A DNA stretch of 64,000 nt from Leptospira broomii serovar Hurstbridge str. 5399. GTDB lineage: Bacteria; Spirochaetota; Leptospiria; Leptospirales; Leptospiraceae. The stretch spans positions 297,001-361,000 of the forward strand of contig NZ_AHMO02000008.1 in assembly GCF_000243715.2 (NCBI RefSeq), read 5' to 3'. Both the position numbers and the translations under genes were made by a program. Positions 17,277-25,981 of the stretch are shown here, in pieces; position 1 is the stretch's first letter, and every line of letters starts with the position of its first letter. Below the pieces are notes generated by a model. The model saw only the letters and a list, made by a program, of their open reading frames with translations, did no database searches and was not told where the DNA came from.

Positions 17277-20057
17277 TCAGCTTTCTTGATTCTGCAGAGA
17301 GAAGCGGTTGATATCCAAAACTTTAAATTTAGTTTCCGCACCGCCCAGATTAAGCGCCGCAGTATCACCGATTCGTTTACCTAATAAGGATTTAGCTAAA
17401 GGAGACTGATAAGAAATGATATTCTTTTCGGTATCCGCGTCCCAAGCCCCTAAGATGGAATAAGTTTGGTTTTCTTCGGTCGACTCGTTCTTAAGTTTAA
17501 CCGTAGTTCCGATATTGATCCTGTCCGTTTTCACATTGGAAAGATCCAATACGACTGCGGTTTTCAACTCCGATTCCAACTTTTTGATTTGTGCCTGTAG
17601 CTGAACCTGACGCTCCATAGCGGCCTTGTATTCCGCGTTCTCGCGCAAGTCGCCTCGTTCCTGAGCTTCCCCGATGTCCCTCGAGTTTTCCAACATTTCC
17701 ACGTTTACTAGATGCTCGAAATCGGCTTTTTTCTGATTCAATGCCCACCGAGTGACGAGCACCGCGTTTTCCGGAATGTGAGAAAGAACGTCGTCTTCTT
17801 CATCGTCTTCTTCCTCTTCTTCCCAAACCAAATCGGGTTTCAGAGATTGAATCAAACTCATCAGTTTATCTTTGTCGGTTTCCTCGATATACGGAACTTC
17901 TCGATACAATGCGTATACTTTACGGATGTATTCCGAATCCCCGTTTTGAATCGCTTCGGAAATCACTTCCGCGTCGTTTCCGAAAAGAATTTCATGACAG
18001 GTATTCTTGAGCTTGGTTCCTTTTTCCTCGATTTTATTCAGAGGCTTTAAAAGGCGGAGAACTCTCAAAATCAAATCCTGACGGGAGACATTCATCCATT
18101 CCTCGTCCCAAGTGCGCCAGAGAATGGATTTTGCCACCCAAAGAAACACTTCCGGATTTTCTTTCGCGCGGCTTGCAGCCGTTTCGATGAATAAGTTCAG
18201 CTCGGCGAATTTTTTATCGTCTTCCAGAACGGAAACGACGTATTTATTATTCTTAACCGGAACCTCGAAAAGCAATCCGACAAGAACATTCACCCAATCT
18301 TTATGGAATTTCTTCACGATATCCACAAAAGACTTTTTGATATCTAGGTTGGTGATTCGGGAAGAAATCTCCAAAAGCTCTTCTCTGTTAAGAGTTTTAA
18401 TCAGTTGAGCTACTTCGTCTTCCTTCTGATGACGTTGGAAATCGTAAGGAGTTCCGTCTTCACCTTCCATCGTGGAAGCGACTTCCTCTAAATATAAAAA
18501 CGCAACGATCTTGCGGAATGGTTCGTTGGATTCCTCTTCCTCGTAATAATGATGCGCGAAAGTATCGATCGCTCCTTCCGCTTCTTCTTTGTTTCGAAGA
18601 GCTTCGATTGCAATATCCAGTTTTTTAGATAGGTCGGAAGTTGCGCTGAATTTTTCGGTGAGTTCTTCAGCGAAGGTAATCGGTTTTTCACGATACCAAA
18701 GCTCGTCCTTTTTCTTAGGATTAAAGCCTAGCTTCGGTTCCTTCTTGATGATATTTTTGGCCTTGTTCCACCATTTGGACCACTCCGCCACGGGTAGAAA
18801 TTTGCCGACCACTTCGTTCTTGATCTCTGCGACCAACATGTGACCGTCGAAAGAAGTTAATAATTCCTTAAAGAAGCCGGGAATATCTTTTTCGAATAAC
18901 TCGACTACCGATTCTTTATTCTCGTAGAATTTCACCCAAATATGATCCACCTTTAGCGGTTTAAGGCTGGTGATTGCCATTTGAATGGAAAGCTTATGAT
19001 TCTTTTTATCCTTGAAATCGACGAAGATAGAGTCGCCGTTAGGAGATATCGAAACGATTTTGCCGACCCCCCAGTTTCTATGGAGTACGTAGTTATCCGT
19101 ATCGAAAACGATGTTTCTTTCGAAATTGGAAATACAAACCTTAACCGGTTTTCTGTTATTTCCCAATTCGGACATCTTGAGGAAGTCTTCTAAAAGGCTA
19201 TGGTTGGCATATTTCAGTTTATAAACGCGAATCAACTCGTTACGAGCCTTATTGGATACAGGCTCATGGTCTAAAATCTTCTTTAAAAGATAGATCACTC
19301 GATCCCAATCTTCTACCGCTTTATGAGGATCGACCAACGGATATAAATATCCTGCCAGACGGGTTTTTTCCCTATGACCGAGCAGTATTCTTTCGATTTT
19401 TTCTACGAACTGGATATCGTCGTAGTTATTGGATACGAAAATCGGCCAAATTTCCTCGAATTGAACGTAATCCTTGGTTTTTGCAAACGTTTCTATGGCT
19501 TGCTTTAAATAGGTAATAGCTCGTTCTCTATTTTCTTCGAGAATGGCTAATCCGTATTTTTTTGCGATTTCCGGATTCTTACGATCCTGCTTCGCAAGTT
19601 TTTCCAGAACCGGCTTTAATTCCTTATTTTTCTTGAGCTTTTCCAACGCTTCCGCTTTGAATCGGAGAGCGTAACGATCTTCACCATATTTTAGAATATT
19701 ATCCGTTATATGTTCGATTATCGTCCATTTACTAGATTGTTTAAATGCGTCTAAAAGATTCTTAAAATAAGAGGCGGCATCGATGCTCCCCTTCTGAAGT
19801 CCTAAAATTCCCAGTAAATATCTTGCGGAAATACTTTCAGGATGCTCGGCGAGATGCTCTTCTAATTTCGCTTTTGCAGCTTCCGTAACTCCGGATGCCC
19901 CGAAAGACTCTATAAGATCATCGTAGATTTTAAATTTGGACGCAGGGATGGAGTTGGCGTCCGAGCGGACGTAAATCTCCTCGTTAAAGAGCGAGGTAAG
20001 CTTGTCCAAATCGCTGGCAGGCTTGGTTTCCGCGGTTGTCGCAGTTTCGTTAGACAT
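17277..20057 (-). CDS. greA: Giant GreA-type transcript cleavage factor fusion
   Basis: A 926-residue protein whose last ~160 residues are a full GreA: coiled-coil domain with RGDLRENAEYKAA, carrying the acidic tip residues, then the FKBP-like C-domain ending near LGGAETKFKVLDI. GreA rescues backtracked RNA polymerase by stimulating transcript cleavage. The N-terminal ~300 residues look like helical TPR-type repeats. Around 315-365 lies a CarD/TRCF-like segment (YVLHRNWGVGK...) of the sort that binds polymerase. An acidic stretch (EEEEDDEEDD) precedes GreA. Long GreA fusions are known in spirochaetes. Start: ATG 20057 with GGTGGAG eight bases upstream, downstream of the promoter at 20140. Confidence 0.92.
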   Translation of the reverse strand: MSNETATTAETKPASDLDKLTSLFNEEIYVRSDANSIPASKFKIYDDLIESFGASGVTEAAKAKLEEHLAEHPESISARYLLGILGLQKGSIDAASYFKNLLDAFKQSSKWTIIEHITDNILKYGEDRYALRFKAEALEKLKKNKELKPVLEKLAKQDRKNPEIAKKYGLAILEENRERAITYLKQAIETFAKTKDYVQFEEIWPIFVSNNYDDIQFVEKIERILLGHREKTRLAGYLYPLVDPHKAVEDWDRVIYLLKKILDHEPVSNKARNELIRVYKLKYANHSLLEDFLKMSELGNNRKPVKVCISNFERNIVFDTDNYVLHRNWGVGKIVSISPNGDSIFVDFKDKKNHKLSIQMAITSLKPLKVDHIWVKFYENKESVVELFEKDIPGFFKELLTSFDGHMLVAEIKNEVVGKFLPVAEWSKWWNKAKNIIKKEPKLGFNPKKKDELWYREKPITFAEELTEKFSATSDLSKKLDIAIEALRNKEEAEGAIDTFAHHYYEEEESNEPFRKIVAFLYLEEVASTMEGEDGTPYDFQRHQKEDEVAQLIKTLNREELLEISSRITNLDIKKSFVDIVKKFHKDWVNVLVGLLFEVPVKNNKYVVSVLEDDKKFAELNLFIETAASRAKENPEVFLWVAKSILWRTWDEEWMNVSRQDLILRVLRLLKPLNKIEEKGTKLKNTCHEILFGNDAEVISEAIQNGDSEYIRKVYALYREVPYIEETDKDKLMSLIQSLKPDLVWEEEEEDDEEDDVLSHIPENAVLVTRWALNQKKADFEHLVNVEMLENSRDIGEAQERGDLRENAEYKAAMERQVQLQAQIKKLESELKTAVVLDLSNVKTDRINIGTTVKLKNESTEENQTYSILGAWDADTEKNIISYQSPLAKSLLGKRIGDTAALNLGGAETKFKVLDINRFSLQNQES

Positions 20058-20139
20058 AGGAAATACTCCACCGAATGGGGTCGGCTCGAAAAATAATCTG
20101 GATGGGCTCGGTTTATATCTTTTGGCCCTTTCTAGATCA

Positions 20140-20167
20140 ATTATAACGGAGAACACTTATCCGTAAA
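20140..20167 (-). promoter_or_regulatory. Sigma-70-type promoter of greA
   Basis: Minus-strand TTTACG (20162-20167), 16 bases, then a perfect TATAAT (20140-20145). The expected transcript starts near 20133 and gives a leader of about 75 bases. This rules out an in-frame start at 20156 for greA. Confidence 0.75.
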
Positions 20168-20172
20168 CTAGA

Positions 20173-20190
20173 ATTTCCCTAGCGGGAAAT
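20173..20190. promoter_or_regulatory. Operator-like inverted repeat upstream of greA promoter
   Basis: ATTTCCC-TAGC-GGGAAAT is a perfect 7-bp inverted repeat ending six bases upstream of the greA -35 box. Its position suits an activator or repressor site; the binding protein is unknown. The remaining stretch 20191-20420, up to the flaA terminator, shows no convincing gene or signal. Confidence 0.4.
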
Positions 20191-20420
20191 GGGCGCAAGC
20201 TAGGCTAAGCCTGGAATACTCCAAGCTTTTTAGAAAGATGGTTTGCCTACCTTTCTTGGTCTTTTTTTCTGTTTCGACCCAAAAAATAGAACGATCTTTT
20301 GCACCTGATTTGGCTCTAGATCGGCGGCGGCTCTTGTTTCGGAAACTCGATTACCAAGGATGCCTTATTTACTCAACCCTTTTTAACAAAATTTTTTCGG
20401 AAAAACTTCAAATAAAGGAA

Positions 20421-20464
20421 AGGGAAAAGAAAACGCGGAAGCTCTTTCGAGACATTCCGCGTTT
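20421..20464 (-). terminator. Terminator of the flaA operon
   Basis: A perfect 10-bp stem AAACGCGGAA/TTCCGCGTTT (20431-20464) with a 14-base loop. On the minus strand it is followed by a T/C-rich tract TTTTCCCTTTCC. It lies 36 bases after the flaA1 stop. Confidence 0.8.
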
Positions 20465-20500
20465 GTGTGTCGGGAGACCCCCGTGCGTTGGAATTGAATC

Positions 20501-21454
20501 CTACGGTTTGTTATTCTGTGCAGTTCCGCCTTCGCATTCCTTATCGGCTTTCACTTTCAACATTTTATCCAGTTTACGTTTTGAACGACAATCCTCTCCG
20601 TCGAAATCGATCGAAGCGCCGTCAAAATGCACTTCGAACACATCCGATAGAACGCGAAGTTCGTCGAAGAAGAGATAAACCGTTTCACCGCTCGTATCCG
20701 GACGAGAACGGATCTTGAATTGCTTGAATACTAACGTCTTAACTTGCGGATATGAATTTACATCCTGCGGAACCGCGACCGGAATCTCAAAAGTCAGAGG
20801 TCTCCAGCCGATGAAGTCCAAAGATCCGAATTGGAAAATATGAGAATCTCCCTTCCAGTCTTCTAACCAGCCTTCCAAATCGTATTCGTTTCCACGACCG
20901 CAAACCCAAATGGAGACCGCTTTTGCAACTCCAGGGAATTCCACGCCGTAGATTTTGAATTCTTTTCGTTTATTATTCGCATCCAAATAAGCCATTTTCC
21001 GGACTATCTCGTATTCCGGAGTCTTTGGAGGACGAATTGTAACCGAATTATCGCCCGGATACGTAAATGCGAATTTAACGCCTAAAACTTTAGATGTGGT
21101 GGCGTCTACGTTCTTGATATCGCCGGGTTTCCCGGGCAAAAGTTTCACTTCGCGTAACGACTGCGCATTCGAAGCGGTCGGTTGGTATTGTTGCGCTGCC
21201 TGGCCCTGGGGAACCTGCGTATCCTTGTCGGTAGTGACTTCCCAGCCGTACGGAACTCCGTTGGCAGGATTGTCCCAGGATTCGACTGTGATGGAACGTA
21301 ATTCCATACTGCTTACGTCCATCCCGGTAGGGGTTTCGATTCCCCCCTTCTTTTTCTTGATGAACTGGGCGCTCACACTACCCAGTAGAAGGACTGCGCA
21401 AATTCCGAACGTAATCGTTGCGGTCGCTTTAAAAGTTTTACTGAAGTTTCTCAT
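20501..21454 (-). CDS. flaA1: Periplasmic flagellar sheath protein FlaA1
   Basis: A 317-residue exported protein with a signal peptide ending near SVSAQ (28-32). It belongs to the spirochaete FlaA family, shown by segments such as [35 protein letters not shown] and [13 protein letters not shown]. FlaA proteins associate with the flagellar core in the periplasm and are needed for normal coiling and motility. Size (about 35 kDa) and position downstream of the shorter flaA2 fit FlaA1. The start ATG 21454 has AGGGA upstream. It is the last gene of the PUR-flaA2-flaA1 unit, closed by a strong hairpin. Confidence 0.94.
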   Translation of the reverse strand: MRNFSKTFKATATITFGICAVLLLGSVSAQFIKKKKGGIETPTGMDVSSMELRSITVESWDNPANGVPYGWEVTTDKDTQVPQGQAAQQYQPTASNAQSLREVKLLPGKPGDIKNVDATTSKVLGVKFAFTYPGDNSVTIRPPKTPEYEIVRKMAYLDANNKRKEFKIYGVEFPGVAKAVSIWVCGRGNEYDLEGWLEDWKGDSHIFQFGSLDFIGWRPLTFEIPVAVPQDVNSYPQVKTLVFKQFKIRSRPDTSGETVYLFFDELRVLSDVFEVHFDGASIDFDGEDCRSKRKLDKMLKVKADKECEGGTAQNNKP

Positions 21455-21475
21455 GAGTAAATCCCTACAGGAAGA

Positions 21476-22195
21476 TTACCAGTTGTCTTTGATCTCGGAA
21501 CCGGGGTACTTCGTATCCGATTTATCGGCACGAACTTCCAAATCATCAACGTAAAAGTAGAATGATCCCCCTACTTCATGAACATCGCTGGTGACGAATA
21601 AGGACACGAACCTTAGGTTCTTATCCAGAAGTGCAAAACGGGTGCTTTGAGGAACGAAACCCGGAACCGTAGCGGTCAGTTTTCTCCAACCGAAATAATC
21701 CAAACGGCCCAAACGGATATTATGGGTTTTACCCTTATAATCTCTCAGCTTTACAAAGAGAGTATGTCTGAACTTACGTCCCAAGCTCCAAAGGGAAACC
21801 TGGCGTGCTTTTCCCTTGATCACGTATTCATGAGGCGGAAATACTTCCACTCTATCGAATCCGCGATCGTTGAAATAGGTCTTGATTCCTAAAATATGAT
21901 TCTTGTCTATTTGATCGCCGCCGTTATCCGGAATAGTATTCTCATCAAATACGTCTCGGATGAGGCCTCGTTGGACCATTTTCAGGGTTTTCGTTTCACC
22001 CAGCGGAGTAGTGGCTCTAGCCCTCCAGTCCTCAGCTTCCTCGAAGTTTTCGAGAATGATCTTCTCGAGGGGATCCGGAGCTCCCGCCTGTTGGTTTTGG
22101 CCTTGATTCTGGTTTCCCCCGGTCTGCTGCCCGGAAGTTCCGGTCAGGGCCAAGAAAAAGAGAACTGTGGCGAGAAGGTACATCTTTTTCCCCAT
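21476..22195 (-). CDS. flaA2: Periplasmic flagellar sheath protein FlaA2
   Basis: A 239-residue FlaA-family protein with a signal peptide (about 1-22). Core landmarks are VSLWSLGRKFRHTLFVKLRD, LGRLDYFGWRKLTATVPGF and FYFYVDDLEVRAD, the same architecture as FlaA1 but without its C-terminal extension. Size (about 27 kDa) and first-of-pair position fit FlaA2. A Gln/Asn/Gly-rich stretch follows the signal (about 23-38). AGGAGAATTTCTC precedes the ATG. It sits 21 bases before flaA1 and 35 bases after the PUR gene. Confidence 0.94.
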   Translation of the reverse strand: MGKKMYLLATVLFFLALTGTSGQQTGGNQNQGQNQQAGAPDPLEKIILENFEEAEDWRARATTPLGETKTLKMVQRGLIRDVFDENTIPDNGGDQIDKNHILGIKTYFNDRGFDRVEVFPPHEYVIKGKARQVSLWSLGRKFRHTLFVKLRDYKGKTHNIRLGRLDYFGWRKLTATVPGFVPQSTRFALLDKNLRFVSLFVTSDVHEVGGSFYFYVDDLEVRADKSDTKYPGSEIKDNW

Positions 22196-22230
22196 GAGAA
22201 ATTCTCCTAAAAGATTTAGTGCAATCCTAA

Positions 22231-22470
22231 CTAATTCTGAGCCGGAGGGAAATCCATTTCTTCAAGCGTTCCGTCCTCAATGAGGCCTTGGAACTTTCGA
22301 AGAACTTCGATCATTCTGCCAACTCCTTCGGCTGGAATGAAAATCGAAGACTTTTTACTATTGGACCACTCGGAAACTTTTAGATAGTATCCGTTCTCGT
22401 TCCGCTTTAGGTCCACCAGAAACTTTTTACTCTGAGTGGCTACCTTTTCGGTAAGAATTTCGGGGTCCAA
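22231..22470 (-). CDS. PUR-domain (PurA-like) nucleic-acid-binding protein
   Basis: A 79-residue single PUR repeat. Landmarks are KFLVDLKRNENGYYLKVSE and SSIFIPAEGVGRMIEVLRKF, the strand-turn-strand and helix pattern of PUR-alpha-like proteins such as Borrelia BpuR, which bind single-stranded DNA and RNA. The start is TTG 22470 with GGAGAA six bases upstream; there is no usable ATG. A good sigma-70 promoter lies just upstream, and flaA2-flaA1 follow closely, so this small binding protein is probably the first cistron of the flaA message. A role in controlling that message is inference. Confidence 0.82.
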   Translation of the reverse strand: MDPEILTEKVATQSKKFLVDLKRNENGYYLKVSEWSNSKKSSIFIPAEGVGRMIEVLRKFQGLIEDGTLEEMDFPPAQN

Positions 22471-22494
22471 ATAAAATTCTCCTTCCCGTCTCTG

Positions 22495-22523
22495 TGTATA
22501 AATATCGGTAGCCTAAGTTCCAA
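22495..22523 (-). promoter_or_regulatory. Sigma-70-type promoter of the PUR-flaA2-flaA1 operon
   Basis: Minus-strand TTGGAA (22518-22523), 17 bases, TATACA (22495-22500). The expected start is about 22488, giving a leader of under 20 bases before TTG 22470 that still includes GGAGAA. It does not look like a sigma-28 flagellar promoter. Confidence 0.68.
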
Positions 22524-22663
22524 AATTAGCCAACTAAAAAGTTTTTTAAGCCTTTCTATAAAAAATCCGCAAGATTCCTCTCTTCCTCCCCTTTTTTGGC
22601 CAAATGTTACATAAACCGGCCGATTTTCCCGGCAAATTAAGAATTTATATTGTCCGCCCTAAT

Positions 22664-23515
22664 TCAGGGATTCGATTCCTTGTTTCTTCTTCTCCAAACA
22701 ATCACCCCGACTACCCAAAGGTAATTAAGCATGATCAATCCTGACATACCGTATAGACCGGTTCGAACCAAGGCCGCCTCCGGATCCGAGAGCGGCAAAA
22801 GAATTCTAGGTTTTGGAGAAATTCGAAGGTGATGGATCTTACCCGACTCTTCAACTGCCTCCATGTAATAGGGAAACAGGGCGGAGGTGGATAAGGACTC
22901 CCCTACTCCCGTATTTTGTGTATCCCAATCGCAAAGCGAATCGGCTAAGTTCGGGCAGGCGGCCCAAGTTTGAACCGGATCTCCCTCTTTCCAAGCCGAA
23001 GAAACCCACGGAACTACATGAAAATAAAGAGGTTTTTGGATAGCGCCGGGGGCTTTGGGCGCCACTATAGAAGTTTTTTTTGCCTGGTATTTATATAGAA
23101 ATCGGGCGTTGGAAAATCGAAAAATTCTGACTCCCGGAAATTCCGATAGTGCATCCGGCCCGGTCGAGTTCTGATAATGCAGTCCTAAAAAATATCCAAA
23201 AGAGTGACTCAAATACAGAGTCGATAAAGGTCCGGATAGAAATCCTAAAAATAGGGCAAAAAAAACCGCATTTCCGTAAATCTTCGTCAGCTTTAATGCC
23301 GCAAAAAATAGGGGTAAAAAAAGCAAAATGAGCAGGGCAATCGCGGATACGATCGATCCAAAAATACCGATCGGCAAAAAAACGGCAGCCATCCCGTTTA
23401 CGAACAGCAAGCCCAATCCTAATAATCGCCAGGGGGGTTCGGGCTTAGGCCGATGGTTCTTATCCCATGTTTTAACGAGTCCGACAATCATTCGAATATC
23501 GTTCCTTCGGATCAC
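22664..23515 (-). CDS. Hypothetical membrane protein
   Basis: A 283-residue protein of no recognised family. Four hydrophobic segments lie in the N-terminal half (about 30-50, 53-72, 78-98 and 100-112). A non-membrane domain of about 130 residues follows, then one further transmembrane helix near 255-275 and a basic tail. The soluble part contains two cysteines (ACPN, LCDW). The start is either GTG 23515 (AGGA five bases upstream) or ATG 23491. It is the last of four same-strand genes after radA and the signal-peptide protein. Confidence 0.7.
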   Translation of the reverse strand: MIRRNDIRMIVGLVKTWDKNHRPKPEPPWRLLGLGLLFVNGMAAVFLPIGIFGSIVSAIALLILLFLPLFFAALKLTKIYGNAVFFALFLGFLSGPLSTLYLSHSFGYFLGLHYQNSTGPDALSEFPGVRIFRFSNARFLYKYQAKKTSIVAPKAPGAIQKPLYFHVVPWVSSAWKEGDPVQTWAACPNLADSLCDWDTQNTGVGESLSTSALFPYYMEAVEESGKIHHLRISPKPRILLPLSDPEAALVRTGLYGMSGLIMLNYLWVVGVIVWRRRNKESNP

Positions 23516-23537
23516 CCGGATCCTAGAAATCGGATAT

Positions 23538-24614
23538 CTATTCTACGACAACACTGGAAGAAAATCCATCCCAGATTTTCTTAGCTTCCGTCTCATATTT
23601 CTCCGGAAAAGATAGGGTAAACAATAATCCCCTCCTTCCTCGAAGATAGAATTTTTCCAAAATAACCATCTTGGTTCGCCTGCCGTCGGGGGTGGTCGCA
23701 GTAAAGGTCGTTCTGTAAATATTGTCTTCTTTCTTTCGAAGATAATTCCATTCGTGCATGGTTCTTACATTGATTCCGCGAAGTGCATCCCAAAGCATGT
23801 AATAATTTTTAGCATCGAACGCTAGCGGATGAAAGTGTAGGGAAGTTCCGATCGAAAAGAGAATGCGATCAGGGCGAAAAAACAAAAGTCCTTCGCTGCT
23901 TTTTCTGTATTCTCCTTCCCAATTTTTTGGAAGCGCTTCCGTTGGAAGATTTCTATAGAAGCGATGCACCTGCCATCGTAGATCGGAATCCTCTCCGGAA
24001 AATTCCCGATCCTCGTCCGGAAACAAATATTGTAAGTTCGGATCCAAATCCAAAGAATACGCGTAATCCGTACTTCGCAATCGAAGACTCCCGGAATGCA
24101 AACAGCCGAACGGATCGGTTAATCGGGATATTTCCTTTTCTTTATGCGAGTAAAAATCCAGGTACTGACCCAGTAGAGAGGCGGCTTTTCTACTACTCTC
24201 AGTCGTTAATTTCCCGTATTCCAGGTTATAACAGACCCCCATTCCCTTTAATAAACGAATTGCGGCGTAAGGACTCGCGTGCTTGCGCAAAGACTCGGCC
24301 TCGCTATAATGCAAATCCAATTCTTCCGTTTTGGGAAAAACCTCTTTCCAATCCCTATCCATAACGAACTCTACTCGCCCGTCTTTGTAAAATCGATAAT
24401 TCCTAGCTCTTGAATCGGTTTTCCAAACGTAATGCGCACTGAGCCGGAAAGCGCTCTGTAATTTATTATGAAGAAGCTCCTCTTTTTTTTCCTGATCCGC
24501 AAACCAGGGTTGTCGGAGTAAAGGATCGATTTCCCCTTCCTGAGCCGTAGAAGTCCAAGAAACTATAGAAACCGCAAGCAAGAAGAAGCTTCCGGAAACA
24601 CGACGGAGATTCAC
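23538..24614 (-). CDS. Hypothetical exported protein
   Basis: A 358-residue protein with a clear signal peptide (about 1-24, ending near STAQ). No family is recognised. The mature part is rich in aromatic and charged residues, contains segments such as YRFYKDGRVEFVMDRDW and ends with a beta-like region (GRRTKMVILEKFYLRGRRG). It overlaps radA by four bases (24611-24614), so it is translated from the radA message. Periplasmic or outer-membrane location is inferred from the signal only. Confidence 0.72.
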   Translation of the reverse strand: MNLRRVSGSFFLLAVSIVSWTSTAQEGEIDPLLRQPWFADQEKKEELLHNKLQSAFRLSAHYVWKTDSRARNYRFYKDGRVEFVMDRDWKEVFPKTEELDLHYSEAESLRKHASPYAAIRLLKGMGVCYNLEYGKLTTESSRKAASLLGQYLDFYSHKEKEISRLTDPFGCLHSGSLRLRSTDYAYSLDLDPNLQYLFPDEDREFSGEDSDLRWQVHRFYRNLPTEALPKNWEGEYRKSSEGLLFFRPDRILFSIGTSLHFHPLAFDAKNYYMLWDALRGINVRTMHEWNYLRKKEDNIYRTTFTATTPDGRRTKMVILEKFYLRGRRGLLFTLSFPEKYETEAKKIWDGFSSSVVVE

Positions 24615-25981
24615 CGGAACAATCCCTCAAGCTCCGAAAGAGATTTGATGCCGACTAGTATCAAGTCAGGAATCGTTTCGATCTCAGCAAGATTTCCTTC
24701 GGGAATATAAACGGTTTCCATTCCTATTCCCTTTAATTCCTTTAAGCGAAGAGAAATTTGTCCGACTGACCGAACCTCTCCGGAAAGTCCGACTTCCCCT
24801 AGGACCGCAGCCCTTGATTTTACGGGCCTTTCGGTATAGCTGGATAAAATGGATGCGCAGATAGCGAGATCGAGAGCCGGTTCGTCGACTTGTAGACCGC
24901 CTGCTAAATTTCCGAAGATATCGCATTCGGAAAGTTTATGACCTAGATATTTTTCGATCACTGCGGCTAAAAGAATGACGCGTCTCGTATCGGGGCCTTC
25001 CGCCATCCGTCTTGCTTGGGAATAATTCGTTCGACTCACGAGCGCCTGAACTTCCACGCTCAATGCGCGGCTCCCTTCTAGGACCGCACTGATCACGGAT
25101 CCGCTTTTCCCTTCCGTTAAGGAACTGATAAAGACATGATGTCGATCCTTCACTTCCCGAAGACCGGTCCCTAACATTTCGAATACGGCCAAATCTCCGA
25201 CAGACCCGAAACGATTTTTTACGGCTCGCAAGAGTCTGAAATAATTCAGACGATCTCCCTCGAAATAGAGTACCGTATCCACCAAATGTTCCAAAATTTT
25301 GGGTCCTGCGATCGTACCGTCTTTAGTGATATGTCCCGTCATTATGATCGGGATTCCGGTTCGCTTAGCAGTTTCTAATAATACTTGTGTGCATTCGCGT
25401 AACTGAGTGACTGTCCCGGCCTGATTAGGTAAGGCTTCGCGAGTCAAAGTTTGGATGGAATCCACGAAAACCAAATCCGGCTCCGTGTCCTCGATCATTG
25501 CGGATACGTTTTCCGCGTATGTTTCGGAGGAAAGCAGAAGGTTCGAGGAAAGTACGGACATTCTTGCGGCTCTTAATCCCACTTGAGAAGCGGATTCCTC
25601 CCCGGAGATATACAAAAGTTTCCGGCCTTGTTCGGACAATTTCCTGCTGATTTCTAAAATCAGAGTGGATTTCCCTACACCTGGCTCGCCGCCGATCAAG
25701 ACTAGGCTTCCCGGAACAAGTCCGCCCCCCAGTACCAAATCCAATTCGGATAATCCCGTAAGAATCCGCTCAGTATCTTCCGAAGGAACGGAGGTTATCG
25801 GAATCGGATGTTTGTAAGCGGCGTTCTTTCGCAATGTCTGAGAAGAAGAGGAAAAACGATCCCCGCCCGACTCCTCCAGGATAGTATTCCACTTTCCGCA
25901 AGAATCGCATTTCCCGGCCCATCGCGGGTAATCTTGTCCGCAGGACTGGCAGAAAAAAAGTTTTATCGCTTTCTTCTTCAA
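24611..25981 (-). CDS. radA: DNA repair protein RadA
   Basis: A 456-residue RecA-like ATPase that aids branch migration in recombination. It has an N-terminal four-cysteine zinc finger (C11xxC14, C25xxC28), Walker A GGEPGVGKST, the RadA-specific KNRFG motif in AVKNRFGS, and a C-terminal Lon-protease-like domain. The best start is TTG 25981, whose TTGA overlaps the stop of the RNase D-like gene and gives the normal family length. A longer reading from 26011 would sit inside that gene. Confidence 0.95.
   Translation of the reverse strand: MKKKAIKLFFCQSCGQDYPRWAGKCDSCGKWNTILEESGGDRFSSSSQTLRKNAAYKHPIPITSVPSEDTERILTGLSELDLVLGGGLVPGSLVLIGGEPGVGKSTLILEISRKLSEQGRKLLYISGEESASQVGLRAARMSVLSSNLLLSSETYAENVSAMIEDTEPDLVFVDSIQTLTREALPNQAGTVTQLRECTQVLLETAKRTGIPIIMTGHITKDGTIAGPKILEHLVDTVLYFEGDRLNYFRLLRAVKNRFGSVGDLAVFEMLGTGLREVKDRHHVFISSLTEGKSGSVISAVLEGSRALSVEVQALVSRTNYSQARRMAEGPDTRRVILLAAVIEKYLGHKLSECDIFGNLAGGLQVDEPALDLAICASILSSYTERPVKSRAAVLGEVGLSGEVRSVGQISLRLKELKGIGMETVYIPEGNLAEIETIPDLILVGIKSLSELEGLFR

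Noticed and set aside
20238..20678. Plus-strand reading frame of 146 codons opposite the end of flaA1
   Set aside because: It runs antisense through the flaA terminator and coding sequence, has no ribosome-binding site and no recognisable features.
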